Below, in pieces: positions 18,094 through 29,524 of a DNA stretch of 64,000 nucleotides (positions within the stretch are counted from its first letter, which is position 1; each line of letters starts with the position of its first letter). The DNA comes from Mixophyes australis. Lineage: Eukaryota; Chordata; Amphibia; Anura; Limnodynastidae. The stretch covers positions 2,023,033-2,087,032 of the forward strand of contig JAVHZZ010000011.1 in assembly GCA_036250195.1 (NCBI GenBank), given 5' to 3'. The notes under the pieces are model-generated. The model worked only from the letters and a program-made list of their open reading frames with translations, did not search any database and was not told the DNA's origin. The translations under genes and the position numbers were made by a program.

Positions 18094-21000
18094 CTGCTCA
18101 CAGATCAGACCCCTGTTATACAGACTGATGACTGCTCACAGATCAGACCCCTGTTATACAGACTGATGACTGCTCACAGATCAGACCCCTGTTATACAGA
18201 CTGATGACTGCTCACAGATCAGACCCCTGTTATACAGACTGATGACTGCTACACAGATCAGACCCCTGTTATACAGACTGATGACTGCTCACAGATCAGA
18301 CCCCTGTTATACAGACTGATGACTGCTCACAGATCAGACCCCTGTTATACAGACTGATGTCTGCTCACAGATCAGACCCCTGTTATACAGACTGATGTCT
18401 GCTCACAGATCAGACCCCTGTTATACAGACTGATGTCTGCTCACAGATCAGACCCCTGTTATACAGACTGATGTCTGCTCACAGATCAGACCCCTGTTAT
18501 ACAGACTGATGACTGCTCACAGATCAGACCCCTGTTATACAGACTGATGACTGCTCACAGATCAGACCCCTGTTATACAGACTGATGTCTGCTCACAGAT
18601 CAGACCCCTGTTATACAGACTGATGACTGCTCACAGATCAGACCCCTGTTATACAGACTGATGACTGCTCACAGATCAGACCCCTGTTATACAGACTGAT
18701 GACTGCTACACAGATCAGACCCCTGTTATACAGACTGATGACTGCTCACAGATCAGACCCCTGTTATACAGACTGATGACTGCTCACAGATCAGACCCCT
18801 GTTATACAGACTGATGTCTGCTCACAGATCAGACCCCTGTTATACAGACTGATGTCTGCTCACAGATCAGACCCCTGTTATACAGACTGATGTCTGCTCA
18901 CAGATCAGACCCCTGTTATACAGACTGATGTCTGCTCACAGATCAGACCCCTGTTATACAGACTGATGACTGCTCACAGATCAGACCCCTGTTATACAGA
19001 CTGATGACTGCTCACAGATCAGACCCCTGTTATACAGACTGATGTCTGCTCACAGATCAGACCCCTGTTATACAGACTGATGACTGCTCACAGATCAGAC
19101 CCCTGTTATACAGACTGATGTCTGCTCACAGATCAGACCCCTGTTATACAGACTGATGACTGCTCACAGATCAGACCCCTGTTATACAGACTGATGACTG
19201 CTCACAGATCAGACCCCTGTTATACAGACTGATGTCTGCTCACAGATCAGACCCCTGTTATACAGACTGATGTCTGCTCACAGATCAGACCCCTGTTATA
19301 CAGACTGATGTCTGCTCACAGATCAGACCCCTGTTATACAGACTGATGTCTGCTCACAGATCAGACCCCTGTTATACAGACTGATGACTGCTCACAGATC
19401 AGACCCCTGTTATACAGACTGATGTCTGCTCACAGATCAGACCCCTGTTATACAGACTGATGACTGCTACACAGATCAGACCCCTGTTATACAGACTGAT
19501 GTCTGCTCACAGATCAGACCCCTGTTGTACAGACTGATGTCTGCTCACAGATCAGACCCCTGTTATACAGACTGATGTCTGCTCACAGATCAGACCCTTG
19601 TTATACAGACTGATGTCTGCTCACAGATCAGACGTCTGTTATACAGACTGATGTCTGCTCACAGATCAGACCCCTGTTATACAGACTGATGACTGCTCAC
19701 AGATCAGACCCCTGTTATACAGACTGATGACTGCTCACAGATCAGACCCCTGTTATACAGACTGATGACTGCTACACAGATCAGACCCCTGTTATACAGA
19801 CTGATGACTGCTCACAGATCAGACCCCTGTTATACAGACTGATGACTGCTCACAGATCAGACCCCTGTTATACAGACTGATGTCTGCTCACAGATCAGAC
19901 CCCTGTTATACAGACTGATGTCTGCTCACAGATCAGACCCCTGTTATACAGACTGATGTCTGCTCACAGATCAGACCCCTGTTATACAGACTGATGTCTG
20001 CTCACAGATCAGACCCCTGTTATACAGGCTGATGACTGCTCACAGATCAGACCCCTGTTATACAGACTGATGACTGCTCACAGATCAGACCCCTGTTATA
20101 CAGACTGATGTCTGCTCACAGATCAGACCCCTGTTATACAGACTGATGACTGCTCACAGATCAGACCCCTGTTATACAGACTGATGTCTGCTCACAGATC
20201 AGACCCCTGTTATACAGACTGATGACTGCTCACAGATCAGACCCCTGTTATACAGACTGATGACTGCTCACAGATCAGACCCCTGTTATACAGACTGATG
20301 TCTGCTCACAGATCAGACCCCTGTTATACAGACTGATGTCTGCTCACAGATCAGACCCCTGTTATACAGACTGATGTCTGCTCACAGATCAGACCCCTGT
20401 TATACAGACTGATGTCTGCTCACAGATCAGACCCCTGTTATACAGACTGATGACTGCTCACAGATCAGACCCCTGTTATACAGACTGATGTCTGCTCACA
20501 GATCAGACCCCTGTTATACAGACTGATGACTGCTACACAGATCAGACCCCTGTTATACAGACTGATGTCTGCTCACAGATCAGACCCCTGTTGTACAGAC
20601 TGATGTCTGCTCACAGATCAGACCCCTGTTATACAGACTGATGTCTGCTCACAGATCAGACCCTTGTTATACAGACTGATGTCTGCTCACAGATCAGACG
20701 TCTGTTATACAGACTGATGTCTGCTCACAGATCAGACCCCTGTTATACAGACTGATGACTGCTCACAGATCAGACCCCTGTTATACAGACTGATGTCTGC
20801 TCACAGATCAGACCCCTGTTATACAGACTGATGTCTGCTCACAGATCAGACCCCTGTTATACAGACTGATGTCTGCTCACAGATCAGACCCTTGTTATAC
20901 AGACTGATGTCTGCTCACAGATCAGACCCCTGTTATACAGACTGATGTCTGCTCACAGATCAGACCCCTGTTGTACAGACTGATGTCTGCTCACAGATCA

Positions 21001-21746
21001 GACCCCTGTTATACAGACTGATGTCTGCTCACAGATCAGACCCCTGTTATACAGACTGATGACTGCTCACAGATCAGACCCCTGTTATACAGACTGATGT
21101 CTGCTCACAGATCAGACCCCTGTTATACAGACTGATGTCTGCTCACAGATCAGACCCCTGTTATACAGACTGATGTCTGCTCACAGATCAGACCCCTGTT
21201 ATACAGACTGATGTCTGCTCACAGATCAGACCCCTGTTATACAGACTGATGACTGCTCACAGATCAGACGCCTGTTATACAGACTGATGTCTGCTCACAG
21301 ATCAGACCCCTGTTATACAGACTGATGTCTGCTCACAGATCAGACCCCTGTTATACAGACTGATGTCTGCTCAAAGATCAGACCCTTGTTATACAGACTG
21401 ATGTCTGCTCACAGATCAGACCCCTGTTATACAGACTGATGACTGCTCACAGATCAGACCCCTGTTATACAGACTGATGACTGCTCACAGATCAGACCCC
21501 TGTTATACAGACTGATGACTGCTCACAGATCAGACCCCTGTTATACAGACTGATGTCTGCTCACAGATCAGACCCCTGTTATACAGACTGATGACTGCTC
21601 ACAGATCAGACCCCTGTTATACAGACTGATGTCTGCTCACAGATCAGACCCCTGTTATACAGACTGATGACTGCTCACAGATCAGACCCCTGTTATACAG
21701 ACTGATGACTGCTACACAGATCAGACCCTTGTTATACAGACTGATG
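18094..21746. repeat. 38-bp satellite-like array, about 96 units
   Basis: The unit contains CTGCTCACAGATCAGACC, then CCTGTTATACAGACTGATG and one variable base (A or T). Occasional 39-bp units have CTACACAG. A run of marked variants (TTGTACAG, CCTTGTT, GACGTCTGTT) at about 19520-19640 recurs near 20585-20705, showing a duplicated block of about 1.06 kb. Confidence 0.97.
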
Positions 21747-22665
21747 TCACCTCTCAGAGTTCATACACATGGTGTAAGCTCAGACATCAGCAGTTGTATT
21801 GCTGTAGGTGTCATCTACATTATACACATTGTGATTTGTGTCTCTGCTCACCCAGGGATTGTACTGAAATAACTACCACAAATCCGGTTTTGTTTATTGT
21901 AATGAATTTTATTCTGAATGTGGCAGAAATTGTGTTTTATAAATGCCTCTTTTTCATTCAAAAAGTGTGTTTGAAATTTGAATATACTTTATAACCACTA
22001 TGGGCAAAAATTACGCGGTAGACACCTTTTTTTCTTTTTTTTTTTTTTTTAATTCAAATAGCGCAGAAGCTGTGGCTGAAATTCTTTAATATATTTAATA
22101 TACTCAGTGTAGTGAGTGAAGTTCAGAGATGAGTGAGTTGATGCACAGTGAGTGATACTCCAGTTTGTGTAATATAACTTGCATGAAATTGTTCTGTGTG
22201 TGCCCAAAAAAAATATGTCAGCCCAGATATTCACCTACTCAGATTGGCGTGATTCTTGGAGAGGTGGGACGCAGAGGGAAGGGGGGGGCTGGCTTTATAA
22301 CATAGGCTGAGTACAGTAGTAACATGTTCAGACAATAACAGCAGATGCAGGTAGATGTATCTGTCCAAACCGGATTATTTGCGGGTAGTCTGGGGCAGGT
22401 GCACATAGCGGATGATGCCATCTGTATGTGACTGGCTGTTTGTCAATGCTCCGCTGGTGATGATTGGTTCTTATTTCTTTGCACCTTCATATATTGTTCT
22501 CTTGTGTGTTTTTTTTAAAAAAAAAACATTTCCACCTGCACGAGACGGGAGCTGTCCCGTATTACAGCGTTTAATGGCTATAAACATGAAGTGTATGTGA
22601 GGTGCGGCCATAGCTGTAGCTTTGCAATGCATTTAGTCAAAGCAATTTGCGAGTTGGGTCTGACT
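21747..22665. other. Intergenic, nothing recognised
   Basis: Contains a poly-T run near 22027-22050 and a short T/A run near 22509-22527. No gene or classified element is seen. Confidence 0.4.
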
Positions 22666-22876
22666 GAGTCCACCCCCAGCTCCATGTCTGTCACATTAGA
22701 GAGTCCACCCCCAGCTCCATGTCTGTCACATTAGAGAGTCCACCCCCAGCTCCATGTCTGTCACATTAGAGAGTCCACCCCCAGCTCCCTGTCTGTCACA
22801 TTAGAGAGTCCACCCCCAGCTCCATGTCTGTCACATTAGAGAGTCCACCCCCAGCTCCATGTCTGTCACATTAGAG
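22666..22876. repeat. 35-bp minisatellite, 6 units
   Basis: The unit is GAGTCCACCCCCAGCTCCAT followed by GTCTGTCACATTAGA. The six units are nearly identical. Confidence 0.95.
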
Positions 22877-23188
22877 ACACCTGTGGCGTACGGCTGGTAT
22901 CCGTGGGTCCATCCTGCAGTAATACAGGGACACACAATTAAATGTTTATATAACTTTACTTCCATCTCTGAATGTCCAGAGACGACGTTTCCTGAAAAAG
23001 CGTCTTAAGTGCAAATGGTTTTTAATTCACCAAACCTGTCTGCGCTTTTCCCTCTATGTTTGATGGCAAATTCTTCCTAGGTAGGACTCTGAGCCCGGGC
23101 CGGACATGTGGAGAGGTCAGATACACTGTTATATAAGGGATAGTGTTTGTATTTACATTCATTTATCTTACACAGTGTGAATTACAGC

Positions 23189-23303
23189 CATAGAGGAACA
23201 CATTTATATAGCACCTGCCTATTACACAGCGCTGTACAGAGAATATTTAATCAGTCACATCAGTCCCTGCTTCAGTGGAGCTTACAATGTATATGTTCCC
23301 AAT

Positions 23304-23335
<32 letters not shown>

Positions 23336-23515
23336 GACAGACAGACACACACACAGACACAGACACACAGACACACACACACACACACACACACACAGAC
23401 TAGGGTCATTTTGTCACCAATTAACCTACCAGTATGTTTTTGGAGAGCGGGAGGAAACTGGAGCACCCAGAGGAAACCCACGCACACGGGGAGAACATAC
23501 AAACTCCATGTTTAT
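23189..23515 (-). mobile_element. LINE 3'-UTR copy (minus) with internal CA expansion
   Basis: Starts TTTATATAGCACC and CAGCGCTGTACAGAG, then TGGAGCTTACAATG. The CA/AGAC microsatellite follows, then ACCAGTATGTTTTTGGAG, GGAGGAAACTGGAGCACC and GGGGAGAACATACAAACTCC. This string is a widely dispersed vertebrate/frog repeat. Assignment to the LINE 3' UTR is from memory. Confidence 0.6.
23308..23399. repeat. (CA)n/(CAGA)n microsatellite
   Basis: Runs of ACACAC are interrupted by AGACAGAC blocks. Confidence 0.95.
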
Positions 23516-24309
23516 GTAACTTTTATACTTTACATGGACACAAGTTGGAGGATGTGTCACAGGGGGGTTAGTAATATCAGATATAATATAATCACCACAA
23601 GACAATTTACAGACAATAGAGCAGCTATAGACGGCACAATGAGATCATATGAATTGTCCGGACAATGACTGATAGACGGGAAGATGAATTAGATACAATC
23701 TCTGGGGAGTGATGAGAAAAAAATAAGATTAAAAGGAAAGAGGCTTTTAGTGTGAAGAAAGGAATGGGTGGTCCGCAGACACGTCGTCTCATATAATGCT
23801 CTTAGAATCACTGTGCGGAGGTCTATTATTACTTGGAGATCTGATCTTTCACTTCAGTGAGTCCTGTGAGAATCCATCAGAGGCGGACGGAGGGCACGGT
23901 TATTAGTCTGTGCTCGGTGAGAGGTGCAGGAGCCATTGTCTGCTCTACGCCCTATGTCAGTCTGACACCGAAGACCAACCACTAAGTCCTCTTATTAAAT
24001 AACATTATTACAGCTTGTGCTCGGCTAGATAAATATTTATACCCACAGTTCCTTGTTGCAGGACTTTGTGGATGGTTGTAAGTTGTCATCTGACCTTCAG
24101 TCATGACACAGAACCATCGCACGTCCCCAATCTCTGCTAACAGTGATCCTCCGATAGTTCCTGAATTAAGGGTCATATTTATTATCTACCACAATGATTT
24201 TAGTTCTTTATCGCAATGATAAGGAATAAAAGATTGTGAGCATTTATTAAACATGTTCTACCAGGACGGCAGTAACGATGTCTCCTGTCTTCTCTGTGGT
24301 CACTATCTG
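23516..24309. other. Intergenic, nothing firm
   Basis: No gene. From about 24170, text of the kind seen at MITE edges (CATATTTATTA) begins. A possible partner GATAAATCGGCCCC lies near 24672-24685, but no target duplication could be fixed. Confidence 0.35.
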
Positions 24310-24480
24310 ATGGTGACCGGAGGGGAGAGCAGTAAGATGCAGTGAGGGACCCCTCTACCACAGTACTCTTCCCATAGGCTTCACTGGCTGATGGTGACCG
24401 GAGGGGAGAGCAGTAAGATGCAGTGAGGGACCCAAGATCCCTCTACCACAGTGCTCTTCCCATAGGCTTCACTGGCTGAT
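24310..24480. repeat. Imperfect tandem duplication, about 80-90 bp
   Basis: GATGGTGACCGGAGGGGAGA through CCCATAGGCTTCACTGGCT occurs twice in a row. The second copy has a small insertion (AAGAT). Confidence 0.85.
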
Positions 24481-25363
24481 GCGATCATCAGCCGTCAGGC
24501 ACAAGTTCCGAAAATATTTGTTTGTGCAAATGGTGCAAAATAGCAGTCCCTATAGAAAGCTATGACAAGGAAAGCAGCATTTATATAAATATACACAATA
24601 TAAATGAACACAATACTTAAACATCTTCCGTAAACTGCTGTTTTTGGTGATTTTATTGAAAAGTTTGATTGATAAATCGGCCCCTAAGGGTTCCAGGCTG
24701 TGAAGAAGGAATCACTGAATGTAGGACGATGTTACAGTGTTACTATGAATATAGAGCCACAGAACAATGTAGAACTGCGCACGCTGACAGCGAGCATTAT
24801 GGACACCGGGGAAATAACTTATATATTATTATATGTGAGCTCACAGGAGACCACGGCGTGACAGCCTCACATTTAAAACATTGATTTAAACAAGATGAGT
24901 CTGAGTCATTAAGGAGAGCAAAGGAGTAAGTTTGCCCCTGGCCAAACCATGTTACACTGCAAGGGGTGCACATTAGTTTTAGTGGGTACAAAACTAAAAA
25001 GTTGAATTGAAGGATAACGGTCCACATGGGAAAGTGGTCCCTGCTTTTATCTGACTTCATGTTTACAAACAATGGGGCTGACGCAGGGTGAGTAATACGC
25101 CTGTTTGCATAGCAAATATTTATCAAAATCACTCTGCGCAGGCCCAGAAAAGTGTATATGTCTATGGGGGAAATCACAACCACCTCTGCACCAGCCAAAA
25201 TCAGCCCCTCATGATAATAAACATACAGAATGCAAAACGACTATTGCCGATGTCATTTACTGAATAGGTTCAGGAAACTGGAGACAAGAGGACATATTTA
25301 ATTTAGCCACATGAGGGAGCTCTATACCCATATTACACAAAAGTGAAGGAATTTGCATGGCTG

Positions 25364-25377
25364 CCAGCAGGTGGCAC
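25364..25377 (+). promoter_or_regulatory. CTCF-like core motif
   Basis: CCAGCAGGTGGCAC matches all 14 positions of CCASYAGRKGGCRS on the + strand. It faces toward higher coordinates, opposite to the site at 2519-2532. Confidence 0.5.
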
Positions 25378-25948
25378 TGTTGTATTATATATGATTGCAT
25401 GGAGTATATAGACTTGTTAACATGACTACAGCGCCATCTACAGCAATAGTCATTATCACACCGTCCTATACTTGTCATTACTTGGTGAAGAATATTTCCA
25501 AAAATCTCAGGATGCCGATAACAGAACAAAAATATAAATAAAGGCTTTATGCGTAGAATGCTGCAGTGTTTAAAAATAATTATTATTAAAGTAATAAATG
25601 AAAAATGTTTTTAATACTTTATGAAAATACAATAAATGTTTTTTGTGCTGGAGATACCCTCCCCCCCCCATTATAATAATAGGCCCTTTAGTATCAGGCA
25701 TCTTTTTCCTTAACTAATTGTTAATTTTACTGCTGCTTTCACTCCTGACATCTGTTAGTATTAATGTGTTTCCAAGTGTAATTCTCTAATGTGGAGAACA
25801 GAGAAGAATGGAGTAAGATTCTCGACAAGAGAAAGATATTTACACTGTGTCTCTGTATGACATGTATCACACCCCGCCATGACTGATGCCTGGTGGGTAG
25901 GGGGTAATAAAAAAGATTTAATAGTAAAAAAGTATTTTGTTCCTAGTT

Positions 25949-26786
25949 CACTTGTAGTACTACAAGCACCGGCACACCCATGTCTGCCAGGGCATGCCGG
26001 CACTTGTAGTACTACAAGCATCGGCACACCCATGTCTGCCAGGGCATGCCGGCACTTGTAGTACTACAAGCACCGGCACACCCATGTCTGCCAGAGCTTG
26101 CCGGCACTTGTAGTACTACAAGCACCGGCACACCCATGTCTGCCAGGGCATGCCGGCACTTGTAGTACTACAAGCACCGGCACACCCATGTCTGCCAGGG
26201 CATGCCGGCACTTGTAGTACTACAAGCACCGGCACACCCATGTCTGCCAGGGCATGCCGGCACTTGTAGTACTACAAGCACCGGCACACCCATGTCTGCC
26301 AGGGCATGCCGGCACTTGTAGTACTACAAGCATCGGCACACCCATGTCTGCCAGGGCATGCCGGCACTTGTAGTACTACAAGCACCGGCACACCCATGTC
26401 TGCCAGGGCATGCCGGCACTTGTAGTACTACAAGCACCGGCACACCCATGTCTGCCAGGGCATGCCGGCACTTGTAGTACTACAAGCACCGGCACACCCA
26501 TGTCTGCCAGGGCATGCCGGCACTTGTAGTACTACAAGCACCGGCACACCCATGTCTGCCAGGGCATGCCGGCACTTGTAGTACTACAAGCACCGGCACA
26601 CCCATGTCTGCCAGGGCATGCCGGCACTTGTAGTACTACAAGCACCGGCACACCCATGTCTGCCAGGGCATGCCGGCACTTGTAGTACTACAAGCACCGG
26701 CACACCCATGTCTGCCAGGGCATGCCGGCACTTGTAGTACTACAAGCACCGGCACACCCATGTCTGCCAGGGCATGCCGGCACTTG
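25949..26786. repeat. 52-bp palindromic minisatellite, 16 units
   Basis: The period is exactly 52 from 25949 to 26780, then a partial unit. Each unit has the perfect 16-base palindrome CTTGTAGTACTACAAG flanked by GCCGG/CCGGC, and a GGCATGCC palindrome. Read on the minus strand, each unit contains ACTACAAGTGCCGGCATGC, close to the ZNF143 site ACTACAAYTCCCAGNATGC. Confidence 0.97.
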
Positions 26787-26819
26787 GGTAACTCAAGCAA
26801 CTGTAGGAAATCCCCATGT

Positions 26820-26935
26820 TGTCATCATCATTTATTTATATAGCACCATCAGTTTCACAGCGCTGAACACAGAACCCACTCACATCAGTTCCATTGGCGC
26901 TTACACTCTAAATTCCCTAACACACACACACGTTA
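26820..26935 (-). mobile_element. LINE 3'-UTR fragment (minus)
   Basis: Contains TTTATTTATATAGCACC, CACAGCGCTGAACA, GGCGCTTACACTCTAAATTC and then CACACA, the same dispersed 3' end as at 23189. Confidence 0.6.
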
Positions 26936-28163
26936 GAGGCCGATATCCAGCCGGCTGCTCTGAAACGCCCTTAGTAAACCAGCGGCCCGCGGAGACAAGC
27001 TGCTTAAAGCAATGGCGCATGCCTGCGTGCACCACTCCTTATAATATCTCAATTCTGGATGCCGTTGTCACTATTCATCTATTCTAGTTATTTTTTTGAA
27101 AGATGAGAAAAACTCCACGAACCACATTCCTAGATCAGGACTGTTGAGGGGGTCGGAGGTTCAGGAATGACGTCATAATGAGGAACTGCAGAGTAACAGG
27201 AGCCACAAAAATGCACCTGGTGCGATCAGATACCTGCGCCGCAGCTAAGTGTCTCTGGAAATTATTTTATCTTGGCAGCTATGAGTTAGAAGAGTTTACA
27301 GAAAGCTCCTTAATTACCCAGGTGTCCCAATTACTTCCCAATTAACTCTGTCCCATGTCCAGCATTTAGGTTGAGCAGTCTCCTGAACCTCGTAAACAAA
27401 CCTAGAGAATAAAATGACATTTGAGCTGCTCCAATAGGAGTCTCCAGTCCCTTAAGCTGGACAGTTCTCAGCCTGTTTTATTGCTGGCTGAGAGCGGCTC
27501 AGTTTCACACGGTGAACTCTGATTGGCTGCTAGAAATCAGTACAGGGATGAGAGAGATAGTCAGGGAGGGATGAGAGGTCAGTAAGTAAAGATCTGCGCT
27601 CAGACTTCGCCCCAGCGATGGTTCTACATATAGATGATGCCCTCAAACTGTATTCAGCCCTTAGCACATTTTTCACATTTGTTTGCAGCAGAATCTGAAT
27701 ATGAAATAGATTGAAGCATGATGTGTTGGCTCTGGTCCACAAAGTACAGAGCACATTGTCAAATCAAAATAAATATTCCAAAATCTTTCCACTAATTACT
27801 AGAAGTGAAGCACAAAAATGAGTAAATATATGAAGCATTCACAGCCATTGTAATTGGCAGCTGAGATTTGCACAGGTGCAGAACATTACATCAATAGTCC
27901 CACACTGTGTTCATTCAGTCCACCTGTGATAGACGTGAGCGCATCACCTGCAGCCGGCTCCTAAGTAAATAGAAATGTTCCCCTCCATCTCTGTGAGGTC
28001 CTACAGCATGGTAGGGACTTTACACAAAAAGTCCCAAATAAAGAAGAAAGAGCCCTCCAAACATGTCAGAGAGATGATTATAGAGTGGTAGAAATCTGAG
28101 GAAGGTGAATGAGCATTGTAAAGGTATCGGACATTCCTCAGAGGGAAGTATGAATCTACTGCA
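26936..28163. other. Intergenic, nothing recognised
   Basis: No supported gene, RNA or repeat. Confidence 0.4.
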
Positions 28164-29043
28164 ACACTGCCCCCTACACAAGCACCACTGTCTCCTACAC
28201 ATGGACCACTGTCCCCTACACAAGGACCACTGCCCCGTACACAAGGACCACTGCCCCCTACACAAGGACCACTGCCCCTACACATGGACCACTGCCCCTA
28301 CACAAGGACCACTGTCTCCTACACATGGACCACTGTCCCCTACACAAGGACCACTGCCCCATACACAAGGACCACTGCCCTCTACACATGGACCACTGCC
28401 TCCTACACATGGACCACTGCCCCCTACATAAAGACCACTGTCCCCTACACATGGACCACTGTCCCCTACACAAGGACCACTGCCCCGTACACAAGGACCA
28501 CTGCCCTCTACACAAGGACCACTGCCTCCTACACATGGACCACTGCCCCCTACATAAAGACCACTGTCCCCTACACATGGACCACTGTCCCCTACACAAG
28601 GACCACTGCCCCGTACACAAGGACCACTGCCCTCTACACAAGGACCACTGCCTCCTACACATGGACCACTGCCCCCTACATAAAGACCACTGTCCCCTAC
28701 ACATGGACCACTGCCCTCTACACAAGGACCACTGCCTCCTACATAAGGACCACTGTCCCCTACACATGGACCACTGTCCCCTACACAACGACCACTGCCC
28801 CGTACACAAGGACCACTGCCCTCTACACAAGGACCACTGCTCCCTAGACTAGACATGGACCACTGCCCCCTACACATGGACCACTGCCCCCTACATAAAG
28901 ACCACTGTCCCCTACACATGGACCACTGTCCCCTACACAAGGACCACTGTCCCCTACATAAGGACCACTTCCCCTTACACAAGGACCACTGCCCCTAGAT
29001 ATGGACCACTGCTCCTACACAAGGACTACTGCCCCCTACACAC
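28164..29043. repeat. 21-bp minisatellite, about 41 units
   Basis: The unit is GGACCACTGCCCCCTACACA plus one base, with CCGT, CTCT and ACAT variants that recur in a block of about five units. The period divisible by three keeps frames open on both strands. They encode only seven-residue repeats and are not taken as genes. Confidence 0.96.
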
Positions 29044-29249
29044 TTCCCAGATACAGTGACAGTGTAAGAACCACAGAGGTCAGTGGTGGAAGATAATGTA
29101 CATGGGACAACAATCTCAAATATATGCCACAGAAAAGGCCCTTATGAGTTACAAGGAAGAAGCACAGGACATCCCCTAATCCCCCATCTAAGAGATGTTT
29201 GGTAAAAATCTATCACTGTCCGCCAGCCAGGTGACACCACATCCACCGT

Positions 29250-29512
29250 GATGTATATCGCTGGTAGTATAATAATATGTGGACCTTGTTTAGTGGTAAT
29301 GGCTGTCAATCTTGTCAGGATCTACGGGATGGTGAGGGACTGACATCAATGATAAACCCAGGACAACCGACTACACTTTGCTAAAAAGCTGAAACTGGGG
29401 AGGAAGTTTGTTTTTCAAGAGGACAATGATCCAAAGCCCACTACAAGGGCAGCAATGGACGGGGCCCAGTTACAGCCTTAATTCCATTAGAAATCTGGGG
29501 CAAGACTTTACA
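29250..29512 (+). pseudogene. Tc1/mariner transposase catalytic-region remnant
   Basis: Reads KLKLGRKFVFQEDNDPKPTT and then, with decay, a region equivalent to the LNPIENLW block. The FQ-DNDPKH motif holds the second catalytic aspartate of Tc1-like transposases. Frame breaks and an altered histidine position show it is dead. The 33-bp array starts just downstream. Confidence 0.7.
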
Positions 29513-29524
29513 TTTACTGTATAG

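Noticed and set aside
25949..26786. CRISPR-like array of palindromic direct repeats
   Set aside because: There are no unique spacers; the whole 52-bp unit repeats without a variable part, and the context is vertebrate nuclear DNA.
28001..28982. Open frames with seven-residue repeats (DHCPLHK and the antisense CRGQWSL)
   Set aside because: A by-product of the 21-bp minisatellite; open on both strands.
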